This document shows positions 35,736 to 45,072 of a stretch of 64,000 nucleotides of DNA, in pieces. Each line of letters begins with the position of its first letter. The stretch's first letter is position 1. The notes under the pieces were generated by a model. It was not told the DNA's origin. It searched no databases and worked only from the letters and a program-made list of their open reading frames with translations. The translations under genes were made by a program, and so were the position numbers. The stretch comes from Paracoccus sp. N5 (GTDB taxonomy: Bacteria; Pseudomonadota; Alphaproteobacteria; Rhodobacterales; Rhodobacteraceae): NCBI RefSeq assembly GCF_000371965.1, contig NZ_AQUO01000003.1, forward strand, positions 221,488 through 285,487. Direction: 5' to 3'.

Positions 35736-38099
35736 ATGAGCGCCATCACCTATCCCGGCCTGCTTCGCCCCGGACCGCCCCGGCCCAGCGGGCTGCGCGT
35801 CGCATCCCCCGTCAGCCGCGCCCCGGCGCAGGAACGCCACACCGTCGCGGGCGGCGGCGCGCTGCTGCTGCCGCTGGCGCAGGGCGACCGCGTCACCGTC
35901 ATCAACGCCGAAGGCGGCCAGCGCGCCGAGCTGGTCGCGGTGGACATGCAGGGCCGCCCCGGCCTGCTGGGCCCGGCCTCGGATGAGCCGCACGGGCTGC
36001 GCCGGGCGCTGAGCTCGGGCGAGGACAGCCTGACCCGGCTTGCCCGCAGCATCGCGGCACGCGGCATCGACCTGTCGAAAAACCACGCGATCGTGCTGTT
36101 CGGGGCGGAAAGCCCCGCCGGCGACCGCGCCGAATTCACCGCCGAAGGCGCCGGCTGGCTGATCGCATGCGCGCCCGGCGACCCGATGGACCCGGAGAGC
36201 GGCGACACCGCCAGCCCGCTGACCCTGCTGGTCGACCGCGCAAGCCCGCGCGCCAAGCAGGGGTTCGAACTGCCCGACCCGCTGGCCGATCCGATCCTGG
36301 ACATCCGGGTGAAATCCGCCACGGCCGAGGCCTATCTGGTCCGGGCCGGCGAATATATCCAGATCCAGGACGTGGACGGCCGGCAATGCACGGATTTCCA
36401 GTGTTTCGACGCCCGCAAGCTGGATCGCGGCATCCAGAACCCGCTGGACGTCACCACGACCCGCACCATCCTGGGCCACAGCTATGCCATGCCCGGCCTG
36501 CATGCGAAATATTTCGACCAGGACAATACCCCGCTGGTCGAGGTGGTGCAGGATACCTGCGGCCGGCACGACGCCTTTGCCATGGCCTGCTCGTCGAAAT
36601 ATTATGACGACATCGGCTATCCCGGCCACGCCAATTGCTCGGACAATTTCAACGGCGCGCTGGCGGAATACGGCGTCGATCCGCGCAAGGGCTGGATGGC
36701 GGCGAATTTCTTCTTCAACACCTGGATCGACGCGCATGGCGTGCTGATGACCGACGAGCCCTGGTCCCGGCCGGGCGACTACGTGCTGCTGCGGGCGCTG
36801 ACCGACATCGTCTGCGTGTCCTCGGCCTGCCCGGACGACACCAGCCCCGCCAACGGCTGGCACCTGTCGGACATCCATGTCCGCAGCTATGCCGCCAGCG
36901 AACGCTTCCAGCGCGCCGTCGCCTGGCGGCCCATGCCAGAGTCAGAGCCGATCATGACCCGACAGACCGCCTTCCACGACAATTTCGCCGCGCTGACCCG
37001 CGACTTCATCGAATACAAGGGTTTCTGGCTGCCGAACACCTTCCCGAATTCCTCGCCCGAAGAGGAATACCGCAGCTGCCGCAGCGGCGTCGCCATGATG
37101 GACCTGTCGGCGCTGCGCAAGTTCGAGGTGACCGGCCCGGACAGCGAGGCCCTGATGCAATGGGTGCTGACCCGCGACGTCAAGAAGCTGGGCGTGGGCC
37201 AGGTGGTCTATTCCGCGATGTGCTATCCGCATGGCGGCATGGTCGATGACGGCACGCTGTTCCGCATGGGCCCGGACCGTTTCCGCTGGATCGGCGGCAC
37301 CGATTACGGCGGCGAATGGATGCGCGAGCAGGCTCAGGCCTTGGGGCTGAACGTGATGATCCGCTCCTCGACCGACCAGCTGCACAACCTGGCCGTCCAG
37401 GGGCCGAAAAGCCGCGACGTGATGAACGCGGCGATCTGGACCGCGCCGCACCAGACCGCGATCCCGGAACTGGGCTGGTTCCGCTGGACCGTGGGCCGGA
37501 TCGGCGGCCCGAACGGCGCCCCGGTCGTGGTTTCGCGCACCGGCTACACCGGCGAGCTGGGCTATGAGATCTTCTGCCACCCGAAGGACGGGGCCGAGGT
37601 CTTTGCAGCCGTGGCCGAGGCCGGCGCGCCCCATGGCATCAAGCCCATGGGCCTGGCCGCGCTGGACCTCTTGCGCATCGAGGCCGGGCTGATCTTCGCG
37701 GATTACGAATTCACCGACCAGACCGACCCGTTCGAGGCCGGCATCGGCTTCACCGTGCCCTTGAAGACCAAGCCCGACGACTTCATCGGCCGCGAGGCGC
37801 TGATCCGGCGCAAGGAGAACCCGCGCTGGAAGCTGGTGGGGATCGAGATCGACAGCCGCATCCCGGCGCATCACGGCGACTGCCTGCATATCGGCCGGGC
37901 GCAGATCGGAGAGATCACCTCGGCCATGTGGTCGCCGCTTCTGGACAAGCAGATCGCGCTCGCCCGCGTGGACGTGACCCATGCGGCCGAGGGCACCGAA
38001 ATCGAGGTCGGCAAGCTCGACGGGCAGCAGAAGCGCCTGCCCGCGCGCATCACCGCCTTCCCGCATTACGACCCGAAGAAAGAACGACCGCGGTCCTGA
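35736..38099 (+). CDS. tdm: Trimethylamine-N-oxide demethylase (DUF1989 + GcvT-like)
   Basis: The 787-residue protein has the two-part build of Tdm. The N-terminal DUF1989 half (to about residue 400) holds metal-ligand candidates in DGRQCTDFQCFDARKL, QDTCGRHDAFAMACSSKYYDD, HANCSDNFNG and VCVSSACPDDTSPANGW. The C-terminal half (about 410-780) is an aminomethyltransferase/GcvT fold with SRTGYTGELGYEIF, binding tetrahydrofolate. It converts TMAO to dimethylamine and formaldehyde, and the C-terminal domain captures the formaldehyde as methylene-H4F. The ATG follows GGAGGCTCGG. It is preceded by tmm and followed by a permease and the dmm genes. Confidence 0.93.
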   Translation: MSAITYPGLLRPGPPRPSGLRVASPVSRAPAQERHTVAGGGALLLPLAQGDRVTVINAEGGQRAELVAVDMQGRPGLLGPASDEPHGLRRALSSGEDSLTRLARSIAARGIDLSKNHAIVLFGAESPAGDRAEFTAEGAGWLIACAPGDPMDPESGDTASPLTLLVDRASPRAKQGFELPDPLADPILDIRVKSATAEAYLVRAGEYIQIQDVDGRQCTDFQCFDARKLDRGIQNPLDVTTTRTILGHSYAMPGLHAKYFDQDNTPLVEVVQDTCGRHDAFAMACSSKYYDDIGYPGHANCSDNFNGALAEYGVDPRKGWMAANFFFNTWIDAHGVLMTDEPWSRPGDYVLLRALTDIVCVSSACPDDTSPANGWHLSDIHVRSYAASERFQRAVAWRPMPESEPIMTRQTAFHDNFAALTRDFIEYKGFWLPNTFPNSSPEEEYRSCRSGVAMMDLSALRKFEVTGPDSEALMQWVLTRDVKKLGVGQVVYSAMCYPHGGMVDDGTLFRMGPDRFRWIGGTDYGGEWMREQAQALGLNVMIRSSTDQLHNLAVQGPKSRDVMNAAIWTAPHQTAIPELGWFRWTVGRIGGPNGAPVVVSRTGYTGELGYEIFCHPKDGAEVFAAVAEAGAPHGIKPMGLAALDLLRIEAGLIFADYEFTDQTDPFEAGIGFTVPLKTKPDDFIGREALIRRKENPRWKLVGIEIDSRIPAHHGDCLHIGRAQIGEITSAMWSPLLDKQIALARVDVTHAAEGTEIEVGKLDGQQKRLPARITAFPHYDPKKERPRS

Positions 38100-38267
38100 A
38101 ACCGCGGCGCTGACGACAGAGAGGTTCGACATGATTGCAGCCCGGCGTCCCAAGACGCTGGCCGGCCTCGTGCAGCCCCAGGGCTGCCGGGTGCCGGACA
38201 GAACCCCCGCCGCATCGCGGAGGGGTGCGCCTGTCGCTGCCTGTGACGGACAAAGCAAGGGAATGCC

Positions 38268-38292
38268 GCCGGGGCATGAGGGGTGCCCCGGC
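38268..38292 (+). terminator. GC hairpin between tdm and the APC permease
   Basis: GCCGGGGCA (38268-38276) and TGCCCCGGC (38284-38292) form a perfect 9-bp stem with a 7-base loop and no T-run. It is in the 269-base gap 38100-38368, where no convincing gene was found (an 81-codon frame from 38131 has a fair ribosome site but no recognisable features). Confidence 0.4.
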
Positions 38293-38368
38293 GCCGCAAC
38301 ATACCGAGCCAGCCTGAAAGCGACCGCGACAGGGTCCGGGGCGGCTTGTCCAACAGGGAAACGCGCTT

Positions 38369-40180
38369 ATGGTTGAACAATCGACGACCGGCCCGATGGT
38401 CGGCGCGACGGGGGGCGACGGCTCGGCCGCGCAGGGAACGCTGCACCGCGCCTTGGATTGGCGAGGAGCCTTCTGGGTGGCGGCCGGGGTGCCGCCCCTG
38501 GTCCTGTTTTCCATCGGCGGCATCGCCGGCGTGGCGGGCAAGGCCGCCTTCGTCGTCTGGATGCTGTCCATGTGCATGGGCTTTCTGCAAAGCTTCACCT
38601 ATGCCGAGATGGCCGGCATGTTCGGCAACAAGTCCGGCGGCGCCTCGGTCTATGGCGCGACGGCCTGGCTGCGCTATTCGAAGCTGATCGCGCCCTTGTC
38701 GGTCTGGTGCAACTGGTTCGCCTGGTCGCCGGTGCTGTCCCTGGGCTGCGCCATCGCGGCGGGCTATATCCTGAACGCGCTGTTCCCGATCCCGCTGGCC
38801 AATGCGCCGCAGGTGATGGACTGGGTCGCGGCCAATATCGGCAGCTACACGGCGCAGACGCAGTCGGTCATCGACTATATCGCCGCCCATCCCGGCACCG
38901 CGGTCGATGCCGCCATCCAGGCGGTGGCCCAGGCCGATGGCGTCGCGGCGCTGACCCCGGCCTTCCGCACCTGGGAGGCGCTGACGCTGACCATTCCGGG
39001 CCTCGGCACGCTGCATTTCAACGCGACCTTCGTGATCGGCCTGATCCTGATGCTGATGATCTTCGCGATCCAACACCGCGGGATTTCCTCGACCGCCAAG
39101 GCGCAGCGGGTGATGGCGATCGTCGTCCTGGTGCCGCTGCTGCTGGTCGGGCTGGTGCCGATCCTGAACGGCTCGATCAACACGATGAACGTCACCGGCA
39201 TCGTGCCGCCGACCACCGCCTATGCCGCGACGGACGGGATGTGGAACATCGGCGGCTGGACGCTGTTCCTGGGCGCCATGTATATCGCCGCCTGGTCCAC
39301 CTATGGTTTCGAGACCGCGGTCTGCTATACGGCCGAGTTCAAGAACCCCGAGACCGACACCTTCAAGGCCATCTTCTATTCGGGCCTTCTGTGCATCGTC
39401 TTCTTCTTCCTGATCCCCTTCGCCTTCCAGGGCGTGCTGGGGCATGAGGGGATGCTGGCGCCCGGCATCGTCGACGGCACCGGCGTCGGCGCGGCGCTGG
39501 CGGGCCTGGTCAACGGCGGCGCGGTCGTCACGCAGATCCTGGTCATCCTGATGATCCTGGCACTGTTCCTGGCCATCATGACCGCCATGGCCGGATCGTC
39601 GCGGACGCTCTACCAGGGCTCGCGCGACGGCTGGCTGCCGCGCTATCTCAGCCATGTCAACGAGCATGGCGCGCCGACCAACGCCATGTGGACGGACCTG
39701 GGCTTCAACCTGTTCCTGCTGGCGCTGGCCTCGGATGCGACGGGCTATTTCTACGTGCTCGCCATCTCGAACGTCGGCTACCTGACCTTCAACTTCATGA
39801 ACCTGAACGCCGGCTGGATCCACCGCATCGACAGCCCGCACCTGAAGCGGCCGTGGCGGGCGCCGACCTTCCTGATCGGGGTGAACACGCTCCTGGCCTT
39901 CGTGAACGCCATGTTCCTGGGCGCCGGCGCCAAGGTCTGGGGCTATTCCGGGGCGCTGTGGTCGGGGCTGATCTTCGCCAGCTTCATCCTGCCGGTGTTC
40001 TGGTTCCGCCACTATTACCAGGACAAGGGCCATTTCCCGCGCGAGGCGATGGAGGATCTGGGTCTGTCCGATCACGGCGACCTCGGGCCGCGCCGCGCCG
40101 GCATCCTGCCCTATCTGGCCCTGATCGCGGGCGCCTGCGTGGTGCTGTTCAGCAACTGGTTCTTCCAGCTGCCGACCTGA
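38369..40180 (+). CDS. APC-superfamily permease embedded in the TMA/DMA gene cluster
   Basis: The 603-residue membrane protein has about 12 hydrophobic segments. It has the APC features FVVWMLSMCMGFLQSFTYAEMAGMFGNKSGGASVYGA and FGFETAVCYTAEFKNPETDTFKA, the latter matching the family motif with E and N-P. A loop of about 80 residues (residues 150-230; MDWVAANIGSYTAQTQSVIDYIAAHPG) sits between the early and middle segments and is longer than usual. It lies between tdm and dmmD on the same strand, so it likely imports TMA, TMAO, DMA or a related quaternary amine. Marine Roseobacter clusters use an ABC TMAO transporter (TmoXWV) instead, which is absent here. Substrate is inferred from context only. 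Confidence 0.8.
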   Translation: MVEQSTTGPMVGATGGDGSAAQGTLHRALDWRGAFWVAAGVPPLVLFSIGGIAGVAGKAAFVVWMLSMCMGFLQSFTYAEMAGMFGNKSGGASVYGATAWLRYSKLIAPLSVWCNWFAWSPVLSLGCAIAAGYILNALFPIPLANAPQVMDWVAANIGSYTAQTQSVIDYIAAHPGTAVDAAIQAVAQADGVAALTPAFRTWEALTLTIPGLGTLHFNATFVIGLILMLMIFAIQHRGISSTAKAQRVMAIVVLVPLLLVGLVPILNGSINTMNVTGIVPPTTAYAATDGMWNIGGWTLFLGAMYIAAWSTYGFETAVCYTAEFKNPETDTFKAIFYSGLLCIVFFFLIPFAFQGVLGHEGMLAPGIVDGTGVGAALAGLVNGGAVVTQILVILMILALFLAIMTAMAGSSRTLYQGSRDGWLPRYLSHVNEHGAPTNAMWTDLGFNLFLLALASDATGYFYVLAISNVGYLTFNFMNLNAGWIHRIDSPHLKRPWRAPTFLIGVNTLLAFVNAMFLGAGAKVWGYSGALWSGLIFASFILPVFWFRHYYQDKGHFPREAMEDLGLSDHGDLGPRRAGILPYLALIAGACVVLFSNWFFQLPT

Positions 40181-40242
40181 CCGAAATCGGCGGGGCCGGC
40201 AGCCCGGTCCCGCCCCAACGAAGACTATGGGAGAATGACGAG

Positions 40243-41382
40243 ATGACGAATTCCTGGCGCTTTTCGACGCTGGCCGACCGCCACCGCGCCCTTGGCTCCG
40301 AGCTCGAGGACTGGAGCGGCATGGGCACCGCCTGGTCCTATACCTCGGGCGACCCGGATGCCGAATACATGGCGATCCGCACCAAGGCCGGGCTGATGGA
40401 CGTGTCGGGCCTGAAGAAGGTCCATATCACCGGCGCCGCCGCCAGCCATGTCATCGAGCGCGCGACCACGCGCAACCTGGAAAAGCTGATGCCCGGCCGC
40501 TCGGTCTATGCCTGCATGCTGAACGACGCCGGCAAGTTCATCGACGACTGCGTGATCTATCGCACCGGCCCGAACGCCTTCATGGTGGTGCATGGCGCCG
40601 GCCAGGGCTTCGAGCAGCTGACCATGGCCGCCTATGGCCGCGACGTGGCGGTGATCTTCGACGACAACCTGCACGACCTGTCGCTGCAGGGCCCGCTGGC
40701 GGTGGACTACCTGGCCAAGCATGTCCCCGGCATCCGCGACCTGCCCTATTTCGCGCATATGCAGACCTCGCTCTTCGGCAAGCCGGTGATGATCTCGCGC
40801 ACCGGCTACACCGGCGAGCGCGGCTACGAGATCTTCGTGCGCGGCCAGGACGCCGGGCTGGTCTGGGACCGCATCCTGGACGAGGGCAAGGAGATGGGCA
40901 TCATCCCCTGCCGCTTCACCACGCTCGACATGCTGCGGACCGAAAGCTACCTGCTGTTCTTCCCCTACGACAACAGCGAGATGTATCCCTTCGACAACGA
41001 GCCGGGCGGTGATACGCTGTGGGAACTGGGCCTGGACTTCACCGTCTCGCCCGGCAAGACCGGCTTCCGCGGCGCGGACGAGCATTACCGCCTGAAGGGC
41101 AAGGAGCGCTTCAAGATCTGGGGCCTGAAGCTGGAAGGCGACAAGGTGCCCGGCAACGGCGCCCCGGTGATGCAGGACGGCAAGCAGGTCGGCGTGGTGA
41201 CGCAGGCCATGCATTCGCCGCTGAACAACTGGACCGTCGCCATCGCCCGCCTGCCGGTCGAACTGGCGAACGACGGCACCAAGCTGGTCGTGAACTGCGC
41301 CACCCATGGCGAGATCGCGGCGACCACCGGCCAGATGCCGTTCTTCGACCCGGAAAAGAAACGCCGCACCGCCAAGGGCTAA
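40243..41382 (+). CDS. dmmD: GcvT-like tetrahydrofolate-dependent aminomethyltransferase, DmmD-type
   Basis: The 379-residue protein is a full-length GcvT/DmdA-family folate-binding protein: RTKAGLMDVSGLKKVHITG, SLQGPLAVDYL, SRTGYTGERGYEIFVRG and the C-terminal OB-like domain ending PFFDPEKKR. In Ruegeria pomeroyi dmmD is needed with dmmABC for growth on methylated amines although dmmABC suffice for activity in E. coli (from memory). It probably takes the formaldehyde or methyl carbon released from dimethylamine onto H4F. ATG 40243 follows GGGAGAATGACGAG. The gene order dmmD-A-B-C is the same as in Ruegeria. A GGGGGCGG/CCGCCCCC hairpin at 41393-41413 separates it from dmmA. Confidence 0.85.
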   Translation: MTNSWRFSTLADRHRALGSELEDWSGMGTAWSYTSGDPDAEYMAIRTKAGLMDVSGLKKVHITGAAASHVIERATTRNLEKLMPGRSVYACMLNDAGKFIDDCVIYRTGPNAFMVVHGAGQGFEQLTMAAYGRDVAVIFDDNLHDLSLQGPLAVDYLAKHVPGIRDLPYFAHMQTSLFGKPVMISRTGYTGERGYEIFVRGQDAGLVWDRILDEGKEMGIIPCRFTTLDMLRTESYLLFFPYDNSEMYPFDNEPGGDTLWELGLDFTVSPGKTGFRGADEHYRLKGKERFKIWGLKLEGDKVPGNGAPVMQDGKQVGVVTQAMHSPLNNWTVAIARLPVELANDGTKLVVNCATHGEIAATTGQMPFFDPEKKRRTAKG

Positions 41383-41447
41383 GCCACCGGCCGGGGGCGG
41401 GACTGCCGCCCCCGCCCCCTCAGCCAAATCTGCCAGGGACCACCGCC

Positions 41448-42044
41448 ATGAGCTCGCCGCCGACCCAAACCTTCACCAGCCGCCCGGTTTACGCGACCCT
41501 GGAACCGCGGCCCTGTCGCAGCGCCCTGATGGTCGCCGACGACGCCGGCGCGGCGGCGCTGGTCGCGCTGGCCGAAAAGGCGCCCGACCTGATGGCCAAG
41601 GCCACGCTGCTGCATCTTCAGGACGGCTTTTCCATGGCCCCCGCGCTGCGGGCGCTGAACCCGGCAAACCTTGTCACGCTTGGCGCAACCGCCGAACTGC
41701 CGGCGGCGCTGGAGCGCGCCCTGGACGGCGCGGCGATGGGCTTGCAGGCCTTTCTCGCCGGCTCCGAGGGGCTGATCGCGCAGGCGCAGGCGCAGCTTCT
41801 GGATGCCGGCCTGCCACTGGGCGCGATCCAGTCCGAACATCGCGGCACCGCCGCGCGGCGCATGCAATGCGTGCATTGCAAGACCGTCGCCGAGGGCGTG
41901 ACGACCGATCCCTATATCTGCCCCGGCTGCGGCCGGGCGCTGTTCGTGCGCGACCATTTCTCGCGCCGGCTGGGCGCCTTCCAGGGCGTCTGCATCGACG
42001 CCGAAACCCCCGGCGAGGTGCCTGAACCCGTGGAGATCCGCTGA
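41448..42044 (+). CDS. dmmA: Dimethylamine monooxygenase subunit DmmA
   Basis: The 198-residue protein has a C-terminal metal-binding ribbon with two CxxC pairs (QCVHCKTVAEGV and YICPGCGRALFVRDHFSRRLGAFQGVC) typical of DmmA. The N-terminal part is Ala/Leu-rich without a clear motif. With DmmB and DmmC it forms the NADPH-dependent enzyme that oxidises dimethylamine to methylamine and formaldehyde. Its stop overlaps the dmmB start in TGATG, so translation is coupled. The role of the Cys ribbon (rubredoxin-like electron carrier or structural zinc) cannot be decided from sequence. Confidence 0.87.
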   Translation: MSSPPTQTFTSRPVYATLEPRPCRSALMVADDAGAAALVALAEKAPDLMAKATLLHLQDGFSMAPALRALNPANLVTLGATAELPAALERALDGAAMGLQAFLAGSEGLIAQAQAQLLDAGLPLGAIQSEHRGTAARRMQCVHCKTVAEGVTTDPYICPGCGRALFVRDHFSRRLGAFQGVCIDAETPGEVPEPVEIR

Positions 42045-42973
42045 TGCAACCCCTGATCCTGACCGCGCGCGAAACGCTGTCGCCCCGCATCACCCGCTTT
42101 CGCTTCGAACGCCCCGACGGGGGCCCGCTGCCGCTGTTTTCCGGCGGCGCCCATGTCATGGTCGAGATGCAGGACGGCGACATCCTGCGCCGCAACGCCT
42201 ATTCGCTGATCTCGGACCCCGAGGACGGCTCGGGCTACGAAATCGCCGTGCAGCGCGAGGACCAGGGCCGCGGCGGCTCGCTGTTCATGCACCGCGAGGC
42301 GCAGCCCGGGATGCTGATGCATATCGGCAATCCGGTGAACCTGTTCGCGCTGAACCTCAAGGCTCGCAAGCACCTGCTGATCGCCGGCGGCGTCGGCATC
42401 ACGCCCTTCCTCGCGCAGGTGCGCGAGCTGCGGCGGCTGGGCCTGCCCTATGAACTGCATTACGCCGTGCGGGCGCGCGACGAGCTGGCCGCCCTGCCCC
42501 TGCTGCCCGAGGACGTGCATGTCCATGTCAGCGCCGAAGGCTCGCGCATGGACCTGGGCGCGATGCTGTCGGCGCAGCCGCTCGGCACGCATCTGTATGT
42601 CTGCGCCTCGGACCGGATGATCTCGACGGTGCTGGATTCTGCGCTGGCGCTCGGCTGGCCCCGCGACGCGCTGCATTCCGAGGAATTCCTGGCCCCCGCC
42701 CCCGGCGAGCCCTTCGAGGTGCATTGCGCGCGCAGCCACAAGACCCTGACCGTCGGCGCCCATGAAAGCCTGCTGGAGGCGCTGGAAAACGCCGGCATCG
42801 ACGCGCCCTGGCTGTGCCGGGGCGGCGCCTGCGGGCAATGCGAAACCGATGTGCTGGCATGCGACGGCACCATCGAACACCACGACCACTGGCTGGAACC
42901 CGAGGAACGCGCCCGCAAGATCATGCCTTGCGTGTCGCGCTTCCGCGGCCGGCTGCTGACCATCGACCGATAG
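42044..42973 (+). CDS. dmmB: Dimethylamine monooxygenase reductase subunit DmmB (flavin + [2Fe-2S])
   Basis: The 309-residue protein has the phthalate dioxygenase reductase layout: flavin-binding RNAYSLISD near residue 50, nucleotide-binding GGVGITPFL near 116, and a C-terminal plant-type [2Fe-2S] domain with Cys258, Cys263, Cys266 and Cys296 (C-x4-C-x2-C-x29-C). It passes electrons from NAD(P)H to the haem subunit DmmC. It starts in the TGATG overlap with dmmA and ends 9 bases before dmmC, with AGGAGGC in between. Confidence 0.92.
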   Translation: MQPLILTARETLSPRITRFRFERPDGGPLPLFSGGAHVMVEMQDGDILRRNAYSLISDPEDGSGYEIAVQREDQGRGGSLFMHREAQPGMLMHIGNPVNLFALNLKARKHLLIAGGVGITPFLAQVRELRRLGLPYELHYAVRARDELAALPLLPEDVHVHVSAEGSRMDLGAMLSAQPLGTHLYVCASDRMISTVLDSALALGWPRDALHSEEFLAPAPGEPFEVHCARSHKTLTVGAHESLLEALENAGIDAPWLCRGGACGQCETDVLACDGTIEHHDHWLEPEERARKIMPCVSRFRGRLLTIDR

Positions 42974-42982
42974 GAGGCTCCG

Positions 42983-44026
42983 ATGACCATCACCTTCAAC
43001 AAGGAAAGCTTTCGCGGCGACTACAGCTATCACAACTCGCCCGCCGCGATCCGCCGCTTTCCCTTCCCCTTCGACCGCGACGAATACATGTATTCGGTGA
43101 ACATGGAGCCGCATCGCGCCGCCGGTCCCGACCACAGCGTGTTCCAGCGCCGCTTCGACGTGGACGAGCATTACGTAGCCGAGATGGCGGACCGCGCCAT
43201 CACGCTGCAGCGCGACCCGGGCCGCTGCCAGTCGCTGCCGCATATGCGGCTGGCGGGCTGGGATCTGCTGGAGCTGATCATGACCGCCAAGTCCGAGGAC
43301 TATCCGGACCTGTTCGAGTTGCACCGCGACGGCGACCGCTGGCGCTGGGTGAACAAGCCCTTGGGCATCGACGACAGCTTCACCTTCATGGACGATCTCA
43401 GCCTGCCCTACGGGCCGATGGAATACATCACCCGCCAGACCCAGGGCGATTTCGCGCTGCTGGACCAGCGCGAGAACAACCTGTGGATGGATGCGGGCAT
43501 GGTGACCTCGCAGGCCGACTGGAGCCTGGATTTCGACATCGGCATGAACTTCTTCGAATGGCACGCGCCGGTGCCGCGCGCGGCGGAAATGGGCATCTTC
43601 CAGCGGGCGCTGAAGTTCCTGCTGAACGTGCAGCAGGACACGCCGGCCCGGCGGCTGAACTGGACCATGACCGTGAACCCGCGGCTGGACACCAGCCCCG
43701 AGACCTATCCCGAATGGGGTCCGGAAAAGCGCACGCTGACCCCGGAAAACGTCGGCCAGAAGCAATATCTGCGCGTCGAGTTGCAGACCTTCTTCCGGCT
43801 GCCGCGCTCGAACGCCATCGTGTTCCCGATCCGCTGCTATCTCTGCGCGCTCGAGGACATCGTGAAGGTGCCGAAATGGGGCCGCCGGCTGCATCGGGTG
43901 ATCCGCGACGTGCCGGACGACCTGGCGACCTACAAGGGCTTCCTGGTCAACAAGCCGCTGATCGTCGAATACCTGTCGCAATTCGACGACGGCGCGCCCA
44001 CCTCGCCCGGCATCTACCCGGACTAG
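42983..44026 (+). CDS. dmmC: Dimethylamine monooxygenase catalytic subunit DmmC (DUF3445)
   Basis: The 347-residue protein belongs to DUF3445, the haem-dependent oxidative N-demethylase family, with features such as NNLWMDAGMVTSQADWSLDFDIGMNFFEWHAPVP and LRVELQTFFRLPRSNAIVFPIRCYL. It is the oxygen-activating subunit in dimethylamine demethylation, fed by DmmB. The stop overlaps the convergent AraC-type regulator by four bases. The haem ligand cannot be assigned with confidence by eye. Confidence 0.88.
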   Translation: MTITFNKESFRGDYSYHNSPAAIRRFPFPFDRDEYMYSVNMEPHRAAGPDHSVFQRRFDVDEHYVAEMADRAITLQRDPGRCQSLPHMRLAGWDLLELIMTAKSEDYPDLFELHRDGDRWRWVNKPLGIDDSFTFMDDLSLPYGPMEYITRQTQGDFALLDQRENNLWMDAGMVTSQADWSLDFDIGMNFFEWHAPVPRAAEMGIFQRALKFLLNVQQDTPARRLNWTMTVNPRLDTSPETYPEWGPEKRTLTPENVGQKQYLRVELQTFFRLPRSNAIVFPIRCYLCALEDIVKVPKWGRRLHRVIRDVPDDLATYKGFLVNKPLIVEYLSQFDDGAPTSPGIYPD

Positions 44027-44982
44027 GGCCGCTTGCGCATCGCCTGCCGGCGCCGTGCCGGCGGCATGCCGAACCGTGCCGCGTAAAGCCGCGAGAAATG
44101 CGCGGCGCTGGTGAACCCCGTGACCAGCGCCACGTCCAGCATGCTCAACGCCGTCTGCTGCACCAGCTCGTCGGCCTTGCGCAGCCGCATCTCACGATAG
44201 AACTCCATCATCGAGGAACCGAGTTGATCGCTGAACAACCTCTGCAACTGGCGCGGGCTGCATCCGACCTGGGCGGCGATCTGCTCGGGCGTCAGCGGGT
44301 CGGACAGGTGGCTGAACATCAGGTCCACCGCCTGCGCCAGCATGGGGTGGCGCAGGTCGAAGCGCTCGGCGACCGGGGATTGCTGCGGCTCGTCGGCATT
44401 GCGGGCGCGGGGGTGGATGAACCACTCGGCCACCTGCCGGGCGAAACCCGCGCCGTGGTCGCGGGCGATCAGCGCACACATCATGTCCAGCGCGGCGACC
44501 CCGCCGGCGCAGGTGAAGCGGTCGCGGTCGATGACATAAAGCGCGCGCTCGATCAGCAGGTCGGGCTGGTGCTCGGCCAGGGCGTCGATATGCGCCCAGT
44601 GCAGGGTGAAGCGCCGCCCCTCCATCAGCCCCAGCCGGGCCAGGATCGCCGCGCCGCCGGAAATCCCGCCCAGCCGGACCTTGCGGTTCTGCAACGCCCG
44701 CAACCCCCGCGCCAGCGCCGCATCCTCATAGCGCAGCGGGTTGCCGCCGGCGACGACCAGCGCCAGGTCCAGCGCCGCCGGATCGGGCAGGGTCTCGGTC
44801 GCGAAACCGCCGCCCGAGGTGGACGCGGCAAAGCCGCCGGCGACGGAATGATAGCTGGGGCGATAGAGGGCGCGGCCCGCCAGCTGGTTCGCTGCGCGCA
44901 GCGGCTCGACCGCGGCGGTCAGCGACATCAGGGAATATTCCGGCGTCAGGATGAAGCCGATTCGCAGCATTTCCTCGGCCAT
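44023..44982 (-). CDS. AraC-family regulator with DJ-1/PfpI-like domain (GlxA family)
   Basis: The 319-residue protein has an N-terminal class I amidotransferase-like domain (RIGFILTPEYSLMSLTAAVEPLRAANQLAGRALY, GGISGGAAILARLGLMEGRRFTLHW) lacking the catalytic Cys of true amidotransferases, and two C-terminal AraC helix-turn-helices (TPEQIAAQVGCSPRQLQRLFSDQLGSS and SMLDVALVTGFTSAAHFSRLYAARFG). Relatives such as GbdR, CdhR and SouR sense glycine betaine, carnitine and sarcosine. It is divergent from mgdA, so it probably activates the N-methylglutamate dehydrogenase operon or responds to an N-methyl amino acid (inference). Confidence 0.87.
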   Translation of the reverse strand: MAEEMLRIGFILTPEYSLMSLTAAVEPLRAANQLAGRALYRPSYHSVAGGFAASTSGGGFATETLPDPAALDLALVVAGGNPLRYEDAALARGLRALQNRKVRLGGISGGAAILARLGLMEGRRFTLHWAHIDALAEHQPDLLIERALYVIDRDRFTCAGGVAALDMMCALIARDHGAGFARQVAEWFIHPRARNADEPQQSPVAERFDLRHPMLAQAVDLMFSHLSDPLTPEQIAAQVGCSPRQLQRLFSDQLGSSMMEFYREMRLRKADELVQQTALSMLDVALVTGFTSAAHFSRLYAARFGMPPARRRQAMRKRP

Positions 44983-45031
44983 GCCGCCCTCGCGTCACAA
45001 AAACTTCGCCCCTGTCCCCTAAAGGCAATTT

Positions 45032-45050
45032 TTTGTCCGTTCAAGACAAA
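45032..45050. promoter_or_regulatory. Inverted repeat in araC/mgdA gap
   Basis: TTTGTC (45032-45037) and GACAAA (45045-45050) form 6-bp arms around 7 bases. It lies upstream of the 17-bp repeat at 45073 and is a candidate site for the divergent AraC-type regulator. Confidence 0.35.
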
Positions 45051-45072
45051 TGACGCCGAAAATCCCGCGTAT

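Noticed and set aside
38131..38376. An 81-codon frame between tdm and the permease (MIAARRPKTLAGLVQ...)
   Set aside because: It has a plausible ribosome site but contains the intergenic hairpin, shows no domain, and its codon bias is weak.
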